The notes under the pieces were generated by a model, which saw only the letters and a list, made by a program, of their open reading frames with translations, did not search any database and was not told the DNA's origin. A stretch of 64,000 bases of DNA, from contig NZ_CP108100.1 in assembly GCF_036195045.1 (NCBI RefSeq), forward strand, positions 62,001-126,000, in the 5' to 3' direction. The translations under genes were made by a program, and so were the position numbers. The DNA comes from Streptomyces sp. NBC_00236. Its GTDB lineage: Bacteria > Actinomycetota > Actinomycetes > Streptomycetales > Streptomycetaceae. Within the stretch, counting starts at the first letter, position 1. Each line of letters opens with the position of its first letter. This document shows, one piece after another, positions 27,851-36,206 of the stretch.

Positions 27851-27862
27851 GAAAGCGCTTTC
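27851..27862. promoter_or_regulatory. LacI-type palindrome 1 (GAAAGCGCTTTC)
   Basis: A perfect 12-base palindrome with the central AGCGCT typical of LacI-family operators. It is 72 bases centre-to-centre from a second such site. It may serve the pectate lyase gene (start 389 bases away) or the broken frame at 27978. Confidence 0.6.
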
Positions 27863-27922
27863 TCGTTGTGAGAATAGGACTGCGTGCGCTGGGCTGGCAA
27901 GGCTCTGGACACCCTCACCGGG

Positions 27923-27934
27923 TGAAGCGCTTCA
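27923..27934. promoter_or_regulatory. LacI-type palindrome 2 (TGAAGCGCTTCA)
   Basis: A second perfect palindrome sharing AAGCGCTT with the first. It lies 44 bases before a ribosome site and ATG at 27978. No LacI-family gene is present in the window. Confidence 0.6.
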
Positions 27935-27977
27935 ACTGACTGGCCAACTGCCCTATGTTCGCTTGATTTAGAGGAGA

Positions 27978-28211
27978 ATGAGCGGCACATCCGGCGAGCA
28001 CCGAAGTCGCCGGGAACGTCTCACGAGCGTGTGATCCCACGAGAGCAAGCGCGTTCTATCGTGGGCGGTCCGATCGCACTGGGCCGGAGCATGCCAGGCC
28101 GACGGGTCCGTCCTCTGCACCCCGTTCGGGCAGGCGGCGCGGGTGGTCGGCATCGACCTGGGCAGGGTCAACCGACGGGTGAAGCGCCTCCGGGAACTGT
28201 CCGGACCCTGA
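27978..28211 (+). pseudogene. Nonsense-interrupted small ORF with HTH-like end
   Basis: ATG 27978 sits directly behind GAGGAGA and reads 18 residues (MSGTSGEHRSRRERLTSV) to a TGA at 28032. The same frame stays open afterwards to a TGA at 28209 and ends ARVVGIDLGRVNRRVKRLRE, which has helix-turn-helix spacing (Ala, Gly and Val at the usual positions). This could be a small regulator gene broken by a nonsense mutation, a real 18-residue leader peptide, or chance. It lies just behind two LacI-like palindromes. Confidence 0.3.
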
Positions 28212-28263
28212 TACACGCCGCGAGGGGCCGGACAGGCCCGGTGCCGTGGATCAGGGTCCGGAC
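28199..28263 (-). terminator. Inverted repeat at the end of the carboxylesterase gene
   Basis: GTCCGGACCCTGATaCAC (28199-28216) pairs with 28246-28263 with one mismatch, around a 29-base partly self-complementary loop. It includes the esterase stop codon and probably acts as its terminator. Confidence 0.65.
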
Positions 28264-29675
28264 GGTTCCCACCGCTGGAGCCAGGCCCGCAGTTCCTCCT
28301 GGCGCGGCGCGAGGGCCACCCCCGCCTCGGGATGGCCGAAGACCATCACCGGCCGGCTCGCGTCCCAGGCGGACCACCCCGGGTCACCCGAGGAAGCGAA
28401 CGCGACCCAGGCCCGGTGCATGGCGTCGGCCAGCGGCTGAGGAGCATCCGGGCCGGTGAGCGCTTCACCGTGGTGGAGGTTGTCGAAGACGAAGCCGATC
28501 TCCAGTGCATGGCAGGCGCCCAGGCCGAGTACGGGCGAGGGCCACGCGAACTCGTACAGGAACGTCCGGGCCGGCCGCGAGTCGGCCAGTCGGTTGAGCG
28601 GTCCGCGCACGAGCAGGTCGGTGGCCATCTCGCCGAGGATCACCCCGGGCTTCGCGCCCGGCCTGGAGGCCTTGTACAGCCTGGCGACGCTCCACGGGAC
28701 CCGGAACTTCAGGAGGGCCAGCCGGAGCGAGAGGGCGTTGACGCGGTCCACCATCCCGCTCGGCACGAACCAAAGCCGGTACTCCTCCCGGTTGCAGCCC
28801 ATCAGCAGATCGACGGTGGGCAGCGACGGCTCGGCCGGAACCACGTCGCCGTCGACCACGAGGTGGAAGCCGAGCCCCCCACTGATCGGATCCGCCTTGC
28901 CGACGACTTCGGTCTGTACGTCCAGCAGCAACTCGCGGTCCACCGCCGCGAACGCCTCCGCCGTGGCGGGCACCCTCAGCGCCTTCGCCATCGCACGCAC
29001 GGTCTTCGCTCCCCGGCTGCGTGACACCGTCTGCGGCGGGCCGCTCTGCAGGACGGCCCGGTGGAAGAGGCCGGCCGCGCGCGGGCTGGTCATCAGGGCG
29101 GCGATGCTGACAGCCCCGGCTGACTCGCCGCACACCGTGACGTTCTCCGGGTCCCCGCCGAAGGCCGCGATGTTCTCCTTGACCCAGCCCAGGGCCGCGA
29201 TCTGGTCCAGCAGGCCCCGGTTGTCGGGTGCGTCGGGGAACACCCCGAACCCCTCCACCCCGAGCCGGTAGTTGACGGTGACCAGCACGATGCCGTCGCG
29301 TGCGAAGGCCCGGCCGTCGTACAGGGGCAGGGCCCCCGAGCCGTTGCGCAGGGACCCTCCGTGGATCCACACCATCACCGGCAGCGGTCCCCCACCCGGG
29401 TCCGGCGTCCAGACGTTGAGGTTGAGGCACTCCTCCCCCGGGATGTCCACGTCGGGAATCAACCGGTCGAGGGGCGGACGGTAGGGGCGCTGCGGCGCGG
29501 TCGGCCCGTAGCCGAGCGCGTCGCGCAGCCCTTCCCACGGCTCGACGGGCGCAGGGGCGCGAAAGCGATGGGGCCCGAACGGGGCGGCGGCGTAGGGAAT
29601 GCCGAGGAAGGTGGCGATTCCGTCCCGGCCGCGGCCCCGGACCCGGCCTCGGCAGGTGGTCGCGATGGCGTCCAT
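28251..29675 (-). CDS. Type B carboxylesterase/lipase
   Basis: A 474-residue alpha/beta hydrolase of the carboxylesterase type. The oxyanion-hole motif is HGGS (105-108) and the nucleophile elbow GESAG puts the catalytic serine at residue 185. EECLNLNVWTP (81-91) is the family signature. The catalytic acid and histidine should lie in CNREEYR and in the GACHALEIGFVF segment. No signal peptide is present. The natural ester is unknown. ATG 29675 has AAAGGA six to seven bases upstream. It follows the secreted hydrolase gene by 117 bases on the same strand. Confidence 0.9.
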   Translation of the reverse strand: MDAIATTCRGRVRGRGRDGIATFLGIPYAAAPFGPHRFRAPAPVEPWEGLRDALGYGPTAPQRPYRPPLDRLIPDVDIPGEECLNLNVWTPDPGGGPLPVMVWIHGGSLRNGSGALPLYDGRAFARDGIVLVTVNYRLGVEGFGVFPDAPDNRGLLDQIAALGWVKENIAAFGGDPENVTVCGESAGAVSIAALMTSPRAAGLFHRAVLQSGPPQTVSRSRGAKTVRAMAKALRVPATAEAFAAVDRELLLDVQTEVVGKADPISGGLGFHLVVDGDVVPAEPSLPTVDLLMGCNREEYRLWFVPSGMVDRVNALSLRLALLKFRVPWSVARLYKASRPGAKPGVILGEMATDLLVRGPLNRLADSRPARTFLYEFAWPSPVLGLGACHALEIGFVFDNLHHGEALTGPDAPQPLADAMHRAWVAFASSGDPGWSAWDASRPVMVFGHPEAGVALAPRQEELRAWLQRWEPSGP

Positions 29676-29792
29676 GTCTGTCCTTTCACGAGATGTGCCC
29701 GCCTCCCCCGTCGCCGGAGGCGCACGGGGGAGGCGGATACGGGAGACCGGGCACCGCAGGCAGGGCGGTGCCCGGTGGGCGGCGGCAGCCCG

Positions 29793-30659
29793 TTACGGGG
29801 TCGTCGTCGCCGGAATGCTCAGAGCCAGGCTGTTGCGGCGGACGTCGGACCACGTGGTGCTATCGGTGCAGATCCCGCACCCGGGGCCGAAGAACTGGGC
29901 GCGGGCAGTCTCGTCGCCCATGAGCTGGGCACGGAACCAGGCGGTGGTCGGCGCGGCGAACGGGCCGGGGTCGCCCACGATCGTGAAGTGGTCGGCCCCG
30001 CGCAGCTCTCCGTAGAGAGCCGGGATGTGATCGGCTGCGTTGTAGAAGGCCTTGACCAGGAAGGGGAAGACGATGCTGTCCTTCTCACCGGCCAGGAGGA
30101 GTGCGGGGACGTGCACGGCGTCGATGTCGGCGAGCGGGCCGGGCTGGATGGGCAGGATGGCGTCGATGCGGGGGTCCGCGCCCACGACTATGGCGGCAGC
30201 GCCCCCTTGGGAGTGCCCCGACGCGCCGATGTGTTCCAGGTCGACGCGGTTGTGGAAGATGCTGCCCGGGTCGGCGTTCCGGTGGGTGAGCATGTCGATG
30301 CCTGCGCGCATGGAGATGCCGAGGTTGGACTGCGGAGTGTTGGCCGCGGCGACGATGAACCCCTGGCTTGCCCAGTGGAGCAGCAGGTCCCGGTAGACGA
30401 GGGGGATACCGCTGGTGCCGTTGCCCCACACGATCACGGGGTGGCGACGCTCGCTGCTCGCGATGTCACGCGGGTAGTACAGGGTGGTGATCAGCCCGAC
30501 TTCCACAGCGGTGGCGTAGGGCCCGGGGGCGCCGAAGGCACTCGTGGCCGTGGCGGGACCGGTGGACAGGGGGGCCGGCGCTGCGCCCGCAGCGGCCGAC
30601 GCGGACAGGACGAGGGTGAGTGCGGCCAACGGGACGAGCAGTTTCCTTCTCCACGACAT
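29793..30659 (-). CDS. Secreted alpha/beta hydrolase (dienelactone/cutinase-like)
   Basis: A 288-residue exported hydrolase with a signal peptide (1 to about 26, ending AAAGA) and nucleophile GHSQGG with Ser150. The loop preceding it (GNGTSGIPLVYRDLLLHWASQGFIVAAANTP) matches the chlorophyllase/PET-hydrolase-like group. The acid and histidine are expected in LLAGEKDSIVFP and GADHFTIVGDPG. Two cysteines near the end (GPGCGIC) may pair. ATG 30659 has AGGAG seven bases upstream. Substrate is unknown; an extracellular ester is likely. Confidence 0.85.
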   Translation of the reverse strand: MSWRRKLLVPLAALTLVLSASAAAGAAPAPLSTGPATATSAFGAPGPYATAVEVGLITTLYYPRDIASSERRHPVIVWGNGTSGIPLVYRDLLLHWASQGFIVAAANTPQSNLGISMRAGIDMLTHRNADPGSIFHNRVDLEHIGASGHSQGGAAAIVVGADPRIDAILPIQPGPLADIDAVHVPALLLAGEKDSIVFPFLVKAFYNAADHIPALYGELRGADHFTIVGDPGPFAAPTTAWFRAQLMGDETARAQFFGPGCGICTDSTTWSDVRRNSLALSIPATTTP

Positions 30660-30783
30660 GGGCGTCTCCTGACGTCGGGGCGAACTGAGGGATTCTTCCG
30701 GATCACAATCGGTGCGCAATGGCACGTCCTTGGGGCGAGACCGGCCTTCCGTTTCTGTGCGATCGCGCCTGCCACCGGCCGGC

Positions 30784-30888
30784 CTCTGCGCCGGGCGGCT
30801 GTGCACGGCTTCCGCGCCCGGGCGGCTGTGCACGGTCTCTGCGCCCGGGCGGCTGTGCACGGTCTCTGCGCCCGGGCTGCTGATCAGG
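30784..30888. repeat. Four tandem 27-base repeats
   Basis: Copies of a 27-base unit with the core GCGCCCGGGCGGCTGTGCAC run from 30784 to 30888; the first lacks one base and the last diverges after GGGC. The fourth copy overlaps the last codon of the acyl-CoA ligase gene. The array fills the gap between that gene and the secreted hydrolase gene. Confidence 0.85.
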
Positions 30889-32413
30889 CCGGGCCGGCTT
30901 CCCCGGCGGTCCCGGCCGTCAGCCCGCGCTTGAGGATCTTGCCGGTGGACGTCAGAGGAAGGCTGTCGCGGAACTCCACGCTGCGCGGGTACTTGTAGGC
31001 AGCCATGCGCTCGCGGCACCAGGCGATCAGTTCCGCCTCGCTCAGCTCCGTGCCGGGCACCGGGATGACGAACGCCTTGACGTCCTCGCCGTGTGTGGCG
31101 TGTCGTACGCCCACCACGGCGGCCATGCTCACGGCCGGATGCGTGATCAGTACCTCTTCGATCTCGCGCGGGTAGACGTTGAACCCGCCTCGGATGATCA
31201 GGTCTTTGACCCGGTCCACGATGTAGTAGTAGCCGTCCGCGTCACGCCGGGCGATGTCTCCGGTACGGAACCAGCCGTCGTTCATCACCGAGGCCGTGTC
31301 GTCGGGCCGCCGGTGGTAGCCCTTCATGATGTTGTGTCCGCGGATCGCGATCTCACCCCGGCCGTCCGCCGGAACGTCCTGCCAGGCATCGTCGATGAGC
31401 TTCATCTGCACGCCCCACACCGGCCGGCCGATCGACCCGGGCCTCGGCGGCGTTCCGGGCGGGTTGAAGCAGGCCACGGGCGAGGTCTCCGAAAGGCCGT
31501 ACCCTTCCTGCACTCCCACGCCGAAGGTCTTCCCGAACTGCTGGAGCACCTCGACGGGCAGCGCGGCTCCCCCGGAGACGGCGGTGCGCAGACGTGGGGG
31601 TGTCGCCGCCTCGTGCTGGGTGCCGAGCGCGCCGAGCAGGGCCCAGTACATCGTCGGGACGCCCGCGAAGAAGGTGACGCCCTCGCGGTGCATCAGCCGG
31701 AGGGCCTCTTCGGCGTCGAAGCGCGGCTGCAGAACGAGCGTGGCGCCCCTGAGCAGGCCCATGTTCATCACCGCGCTCTGGCCGAAGGCGTGGAACAGCG
31801 GGAGGGCTGCGAGCATCACCTCGTCGTCGGCCGCCGTGAACAGCCGGTCGGCGACCATGGCGTTCATCACCATGTTGCGGTGGGTGAGTTCGGCGCCCTT
31901 GGGCCGTCCCGTCGTGCCGCTGGTGTAGAGGATCACCGCGGTGTCCTCCGCCGCCGTGGCCACCGCGTCGGCGGTCCCGGCGTCGGCGGTCCCCGTGTGC
32001 CCGATCCGGTGCAGCGGGAGGAGGTGTTCGCAGTCGGGCGCCTGGTCGAATCCCGCCTTGCCCACCTCGGCCAGGGGCAGCTGGGGGGTGTCCTCGAAGC
32101 AGAGGAGGGCCCTGGCTCCGGAGTCGGTGAGGTGGTACGCGACCTCCTGCGGCCGCAGCAGCACATTGAGCGGCACCACGACCGCTCCGACGCTGAGTAT
32201 GCCGAAGTAGGCGGCCGGGAAGTCCGGCACGTTCGGGCAGGACAGCGCCACCTTGTCGCCCTTGCCGATCCCGCGGAGCCGCAGCGCTCCGGCGATGTCC
32301 TGGGATCGTGCCAGCAGCTCGGCGTAGGTCAGGCGGGTGTCACCGAGGACCAGCGCGATTCGGCCGGGGTGCTCCCGGGCGCTGTGCTCCAGCAGGGACG
32401 ACAGGTTCAGCAT
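30884..32413 (-). CDS. Long-chain fatty acid-CoA ligase-like protein
   Basis: A 509-residue member of the adenylate-forming superfamily that activates a carboxylic acid with ATP and loads it on CoA. The P-loop-like motif YTSGTTGRPKG, the QEGYGLSETSP motif, the hinge GWFRTGDIARRD and the C-terminal lysine segment LTSTGKILKR are all present. Chain length preference is not readable. ATG 32413 has GAGGAG six bases upstream. It diverges from a PucR-type regulator across 127 bases that hold a 16-base palindrome, so regulation by that protein is likely. Confidence 0.9.
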   Translation of the reverse strand: MLNLSSLLEHSAREHPGRIALVLGDTRLTYAELLARSQDIAGALRLRGIGKGDKVALSCPNVPDFPAAYFGILSVGAVVVPLNVLLRPQEVAYHLTDSGARALLCFEDTPQLPLAEVGKAGFDQAPDCEHLLPLHRIGHTGTADAGTADAVATAAEDTAVILYTSGTTGRPKGAELTHRNMVMNAMVADRLFTAADDEVMLAALPLFHAFGQSAVMNMGLLRGATLVLQPRFDAEEALRLMHREGVTFFAGVPTMYWALLGALGTQHEAATPPRLRTAVSGGAALPVEVLQQFGKTFGVGVQEGYGLSETSPVACFNPPGTPPRPGSIGRPVWGVQMKLIDDAWQDVPADGRGEIAIRGHNIMKGYHRRPDDTASVMNDGWFRTGDIARRDADGYYYIVDRVKDLIIRGGFNVYPREIEEVLITHPAVSMAAVVGVRHATHGEDVKAFVIPVPGTELSEAELIAWCRERMAAYKYPRSVEFRDSLPLTSTGKILKRGLTAGTAGEAGPA

Positions 32414-32501
32414 CAGTTCTCCTCAGCGGCTCGTGAGGAAATGCTCAGGCACAACAGGCGCGGTAAGCGGTGGGCGGACGACCTCGGGTACGGCCTCCGT
32501 C

Positions 32502-32517
32502 TTGTGCGACCGCACAA
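32502..32517. promoter_or_regulatory. Palindrome TTGTGCG-AC-CGCACAA between fadD-like and pucR-like genes
   Basis: Perfect seven-base arms with a two-base centre, 24 bases before the PucR-type start and 89 bases from the ligase start. Probably the operator for the PucR-type protein. Confidence 0.65.
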
Positions 32518-32540
32518 TTGCGGACCGGGCGGTGAACCGT

Positions 32541-33770
32541 ATGCTGACCGGCATGCCAGAGCAGCACGCCGATGGCGGTCTGACCGTTCCTCCGCTGTTG
32601 TCGGTATGCGCCGCGGAGCTGCTGGAGCGGGTCGACGTCCTCGCTGACGACCTGTTCCGCACGATCACCGCCGAGATCCCTCCCTACGCCCGGTTGAGCC
32701 GGGAGGTCCAGGCCGACGTACGGGACTTCAACGAGCGCAACCTGCACGAGCAGCTGACGTGCATGGCCGAGCGCCGCCCGATACGTACGGACTCCACCAG
32801 GCAGTGTGTAAGGCGGCGGGCCACGCAGGGCGTTCCGGTCGATGCGGTCCTGCATGCCTTCCGTATCGGCTACCGCCTGTTGGCGCATTCCCTCATCGAC
32901 TGCGCCAAGGGGCAGCCCGGCACGACGATGGACGACATCGCGCAGGCCTCCATGTCGATCTGGTCCCTGCTGGACGCCGCGTCGCACACGGTCAACGACG
33001 TCTACCGGGACACGCTGGTCGGGCTGGCGCGAGCCGATGAACTGCAGCGGCTGTTGCTGCTCGACGCGCTCCTGAACGGCAAGACCGCCGACTGGGCGAT
33101 GCTCGGTGGCACCGGCGCCTCCCTGGGCCTGCCCGAACAGGGGCCGTACATCTGCGTCGTCGCCGAGCACAGCGACGTCACCGCGATGGAACAGGCGCTG
33201 CTACGGAACGGAGTGCGCTCCGCCTGGCGCCCTCGTCCCGACGGCCTCGCGGGCATCGTCGCGCTGCCGGAACCGGCTGTCGTCTCCGGTTCGTCCCGTG
33301 TGCCGGGACCGGCGCTCGTGCTGGGAGTCGTCGGCGCCGCGGTCATGGGGCGTGCGGGTCTCAGCCCTGCGTACGGGAGACTGCGCGAGAGCGCCGACGC
33401 GCTGCGGCTGGCCACGCTGGCCCAGGCGTCGCTGCCCGTCGGCACGCACCGGGCGGTCACGCTCGATCACGATCCGGCTGCGGCCCTGGTCGCGGCCGGG
33501 CACGATCTGGCGCTGCGGCTGGCCGTCGCCCTCCTGGACCCGGTCCTGGCGGCGCCGGACCGCAAGGACCTCATGGAGACGCTCACCGCATGGCTGGACT
33601 CCGACTCCGGTTCCACCACGGAGATCGCGGAGACCCTGTACTGCCACCGCAACACCGTCCGCAACCGGCTGGACCGCGTCTCCCGCCTCACCGGCCGCTC
33701 CCTGTTCCGGCCGGCGGACGTCGCCGCGTTCTACGCCTCGGTGCGGGCTCTCAAGCTCCGCACGCCCTGA
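32541..33770 (+). CDS. PucR/CdaR-type transcriptional regulator
   Basis: A 409-residue regulator with a C-terminal PucR helix-turn-helix: TEIAETLYCHRNTVRNRLDRVSRLTG (about residues 355-385) is the recognised motif. The N-terminal 170 residues form an all-helical sensor (RTITAEIPPYARL, VDAVLHAFRIGYRLL), and the middle is a GGDEF-like fold seen in this family. It is likely autoregulated and controls the divergent acyl-CoA ligase gene. ATG 32541 is used; ATG 32553 (MPEQHAD) is also in frame. Confidence 0.88.
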   Translation: MLTGMPEQHADGGLTVPPLLSVCAAELLERVDVLADDLFRTITAEIPPYARLSREVQADVRDFNERNLHEQLTCMAERRPIRTDSTRQCVRRRATQGVPVDAVLHAFRIGYRLLAHSLIDCAKGQPGTTMDDIAQASMSIWSLLDAASHTVNDVYRDTLVGLARADELQRLLLLDALLNGKTADWAMLGGTGASLGLPEQGPYICVVAEHSDVTAMEQALLRNGVRSAWRPRPDGLAGIVALPEPAVVSGSSRVPGPALVLGVVGAAVMGRAGLSPAYGRLRESADALRLATLAQASLPVGTHRAVTLDHDPAAALVAAGHDLALRLAVALLDPVLAAPDRKDLMETLTAWLDSDSGSTTEIAETLYCHRNTVRNRLDRVSRLTGRSLFRPADVAAFYASVRALKLRTP

Positions 33771-33829
33771 GGCCCCGCCCGCGATCGATCCGTTCGGCGG
33801 ACCGAGCGGGTCGATCGCGGGCGGGAATC

Positions 33830-34184
33830 GCGACGATCATCGACGCCCAGCCCGGCCCCGAGGTGGTCGCTCCTGAACGGCATCCGCACGGTCGCAACCG
33901 GGGAGGCGCTGCTGGCGCCCGAGGTGACCCGGCGGGTCATCGGCCGGTACGCGGCGCGGATCCGCCCCGCCGAGAGCCCGGCCGGCAACACCGGACTGAC
34001 GCCCCGCGAGCTCGAGGTGCTGCGCCTGATCGCCAACGGCCCTTCGAACGGTGAGATCGCCGCAACGCCGGTGATCACCCCGGAGACCGTCAGGACGTAC
34101 GTGTCGCGCATCCAGACCAAGTTCGGCCTGCGGGACCGTGTGCGGGCGGTGGTCCACGTCTATCGCAGCGGTCTGGTGACCTGA
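33830..34184 (+). pseudogene. NarL/LuxR-type response regulator remnant
   Basis: The C-terminal LuxR helix-turn-helix is intact (LTPRELEVLRLIANGPSNGEIA, then RVRAVVHVYRSGLVT), preceded by the linker LNGIRTVATGEALLAPEVTRR. The receiver domain is gone: upstream, in another frame, only IIDAQPGPEVV remains, which resembles the first receiver helix region. A deletion with a frame change has joined the two ends. A protein of 86 residues could still be made from GTG 33924. No phosphorylation site is left, and no sensor kinase lies near. Confidence 0.7.
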
Positions 34185-34223
34185 GGGTGGCCGGCCCGCT
34201 CCTGGACTGCTGCCGGGTCGGTC

Positions 34224-35356
34224 TCAGCGCAGTTGGCGGAAGAACTCGGTGATGTCGTCGGCGAGCAGTCCGGGCTCTTCGTGGGCGGCGAAGTGTCCGC
34301 CGCGCGGCATCAACGTGTACCGGGTGATGTTGTAGGTGCGTTCGGCCCAGGAGCGCGGGGGCCAGGTGAGGTCGGCGGGGAAGACGGCGACGGCGGTGGG
34401 CACTTCGACCTTCTCGACGCGCCGGGTCAGATTGCGGGCGTACTCGTAGTAGGGCCGGAACGACGTCGAGATCGTGCCGGTGAACCAGTACAGGGAGGCC
34501 TGGGTGAGGACGAAGTCGTCGGTGAACCGGGACGACAGGTCGCCGCCCGAGTCGCTCCAGGCGCGGTACTTCTCCACGATCCAGGCCAGCAGGCCGGCCG
34601 GAGAGTCGGACAGCGCGTGGGCCAGGGTGAGGGCCGGGTGTTCTGCTGGTGCTGGTAACCGCCCTCCTCCGCGCTCCAGTTGGCGACCTGGTCGAGGTGG
34701 GCCTGTTCGTCCAGGGTGAGGCCCGCGGCGTCGTACTCCTCGGGTGCGGCGACGGCGAGCAGGTGGATGCCGGCCAGCGACTCCGGGTAGGCCTCACCCA
34801 GACGCGAGGTGATGCCCGCGCCCAGGTCCCCGCCGTGGGCGGCGTACCGGTCGAAGCCGAGCTCGTCCCGCATGAGCCGGTGCCAGATCTGGTGGGTCTG
34901 GAGCGTCGGCGGGAGGTCCGGGCGTTGCGGCGAGAACCCGTAGCCGGGCAGCGAGGGGACGACGACCGTGAACGCGTCGGACGCGTCGCCGCCGTGCTGC
35001 GACGGCTCCGCGAGACGCCGGGCGAGGTCGGTGAGCTCCAGGAAGGTGCTGGGCCAGCCGTGGCTCAGCACGATCGGCAGGGCGCCCGGTCGCTCGCCGT
35101 CGAACCGGAGGTAATGGACGGGTGTGCCGCCGATGACGGCCGTGTGGTGCGGCAGGGCGTTGATCCGCGCCTCGTGGGCGCGCCAGTCATAGCCTGCGGC
35201 CCAGTACTCCGCCAGGCGGCGCACCTCAGTGGTGTCGGCGCCCGCTTCCCAGCCGTCGACGGGCCACCGGGTGGGCCACCGGGTGGCGCGCAGTCGCGCG
35301 CGCAGGTCTTCGAGTTCCTCATCGGTCACAGCGATCAGCGGCGGGTGGTCGGTCAT
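34224..35356 (-). pseudogene. Epoxide hydrolase, frameshifted
   Basis: Residues from ATG 35356 read a full alpha/beta-hydrolase N-terminal part: LRATRWPTRWPVDGW, LSHGWPSTFLEL, and HGGDLG with the nucleophilic aspartate. Homology breaks after YQHQQNTRP at about 34630-34640, where one base appears lost in the run CGGCCCTCACCC, and the correct continuation (SPAGLLAWIVEKYRAWSDSGG-like, then GGHFAAHEEP with the catalytic histidine) goes on in another frame to 34224. Corrected length would be about 377 residues, normal for the family. Either a real mutation or a sequencing error; GGAGAGG precedes the start. Confidence 0.8.
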
Positions 35357-35433
35357 GTGCCTCTCCTGGCCGTGCTCATGTGCTGGTCGTGCGACAGCGC
35401 CTGGACCTGGTCGACGCCGTCGCCGACTCGCGG

Positions 35434-36102
35434 TCACCGCGTGGCGATGGCCAGTGCCGCGCGGATGACGTCGTCGCCGGCGGGCCGGCCCTTCTCGTTC
35501 GAGTACGGCCCATAAGGGCTGCCCCACACCGGTGTGCCCGTCGCCTGCCGCCAGCTGTCGGCCAGCCGCCCCGCATCCACCACGCCGTACCCGATGGAGT
35601 CGATGAAGTCGGTGACCGCCGCCTTCGCCGGCACCGAGTCCCCGGCGATCGGCAGGTACGACCGGTCGGCCGCCCCCGCCGGGCGGGCGAGTGACAGCAG
35701 GTGCTTGAAGTAGATGGTGTTGAACGCCTTCACGAGTCCGGCGTCCGGGACGTGGCGCAGCAGCAGTTCGCTCGAGGTGAGCGACCCACTGTCGAGCTCG
35801 GGAATGTGTCCGTCACGCTCGGGGCCGTAGTTGCACGTGTCGATGACCGTCTTTCCCACCAGTGGTGCGGCGGGAAGGTCGGGGAAGGCCGCGACCGGCA
35901 CGGTGACCACGACGATGTCACCGGCCGCCGCGGCTTCCTCGCTCGTCGCCGCGGATGCCCCCGGACCCAGTCTCGCGACCGTGTCCGCGAGCGTCCCGGG
36001 ACCGCGCGAGTTGCTGAGCACGACCTGATGTCCGGCCTCGACGGCGAGCCGCGCGAGGGTGCTGCCGATGGATCCGCTTCCGATGAATCCCACAGTCATC
36101 AT
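35434..36102 (-). CDS. NADPH-dependent F420 reductase-like protein
   Basis: A 222-residue Rossmann protein with the dinucleotide motif GFIGSGSIGSTLA near its N-terminus and LSNSRGPGTL at the expected phosphate-recognising position, which favours NADP. VVVTVPVAAF and VKAFNTIYFKHL are family features. Such proteins reduce F420 with NADPH or are paralogues with lost F420 contacts. It is the most divergent of three related genes in this block, the others at 37214 and 38947. ATG 36102 is the first of two adjacent ATGs; GGAAGGA lies about 11 bases upstream. Confidence 0.82.
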   Translation of the reverse strand: MMTVGFIGSGSIGSTLARLAVEAGHQVVLSNSRGPGTLADTVARLGPGASAATSEEAAAAGDIVVVTVPVAAFPDLPAAPLVGKTVIDTCNYGPERDGHIPELDSGSLTSSELLLRHVPDAGLVKAFNTIYFKHLLSLARPAGAADRSYLPIAGDSVPAKAAVTDFIDSIGYGVVDAGRLADSWRQATGTPVWGSPYGPYSNEKGRPAGDDVIRAALAIATR

Positions 36103-36206
36103 GTTCTCGGCGTCCTTCCGGAAGAACCTTGTCCTGGTACGAGCCTCGTCGTAAGAGCCTCGCTCTTGCCATGCGCCGGACTCGTCGCGACCCGGGCCCC
36201 CTGCTG

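Larger units (their letters stand above)
27461..27977. other. Gene-free region upstream of the pectate lyase
   Basis: No reading frame with coding character is seen in this 517-base stretch. It holds two LacI-like palindromes and presumably the pectate lyase promoter. Short frames on both strands lack a ribosome site and conserved motifs. Confidence 0.5.

Noticed and set aside
28031..28459. Plus-strand frame between pectate lyase and esterase
   Set aside because: Mostly opposite the esterase gene and low-complexity.
30784..30888. Repeat array as a CRISPR
   Set aside because: Units are contiguous with no spacers; it is a simple tandem repeat.
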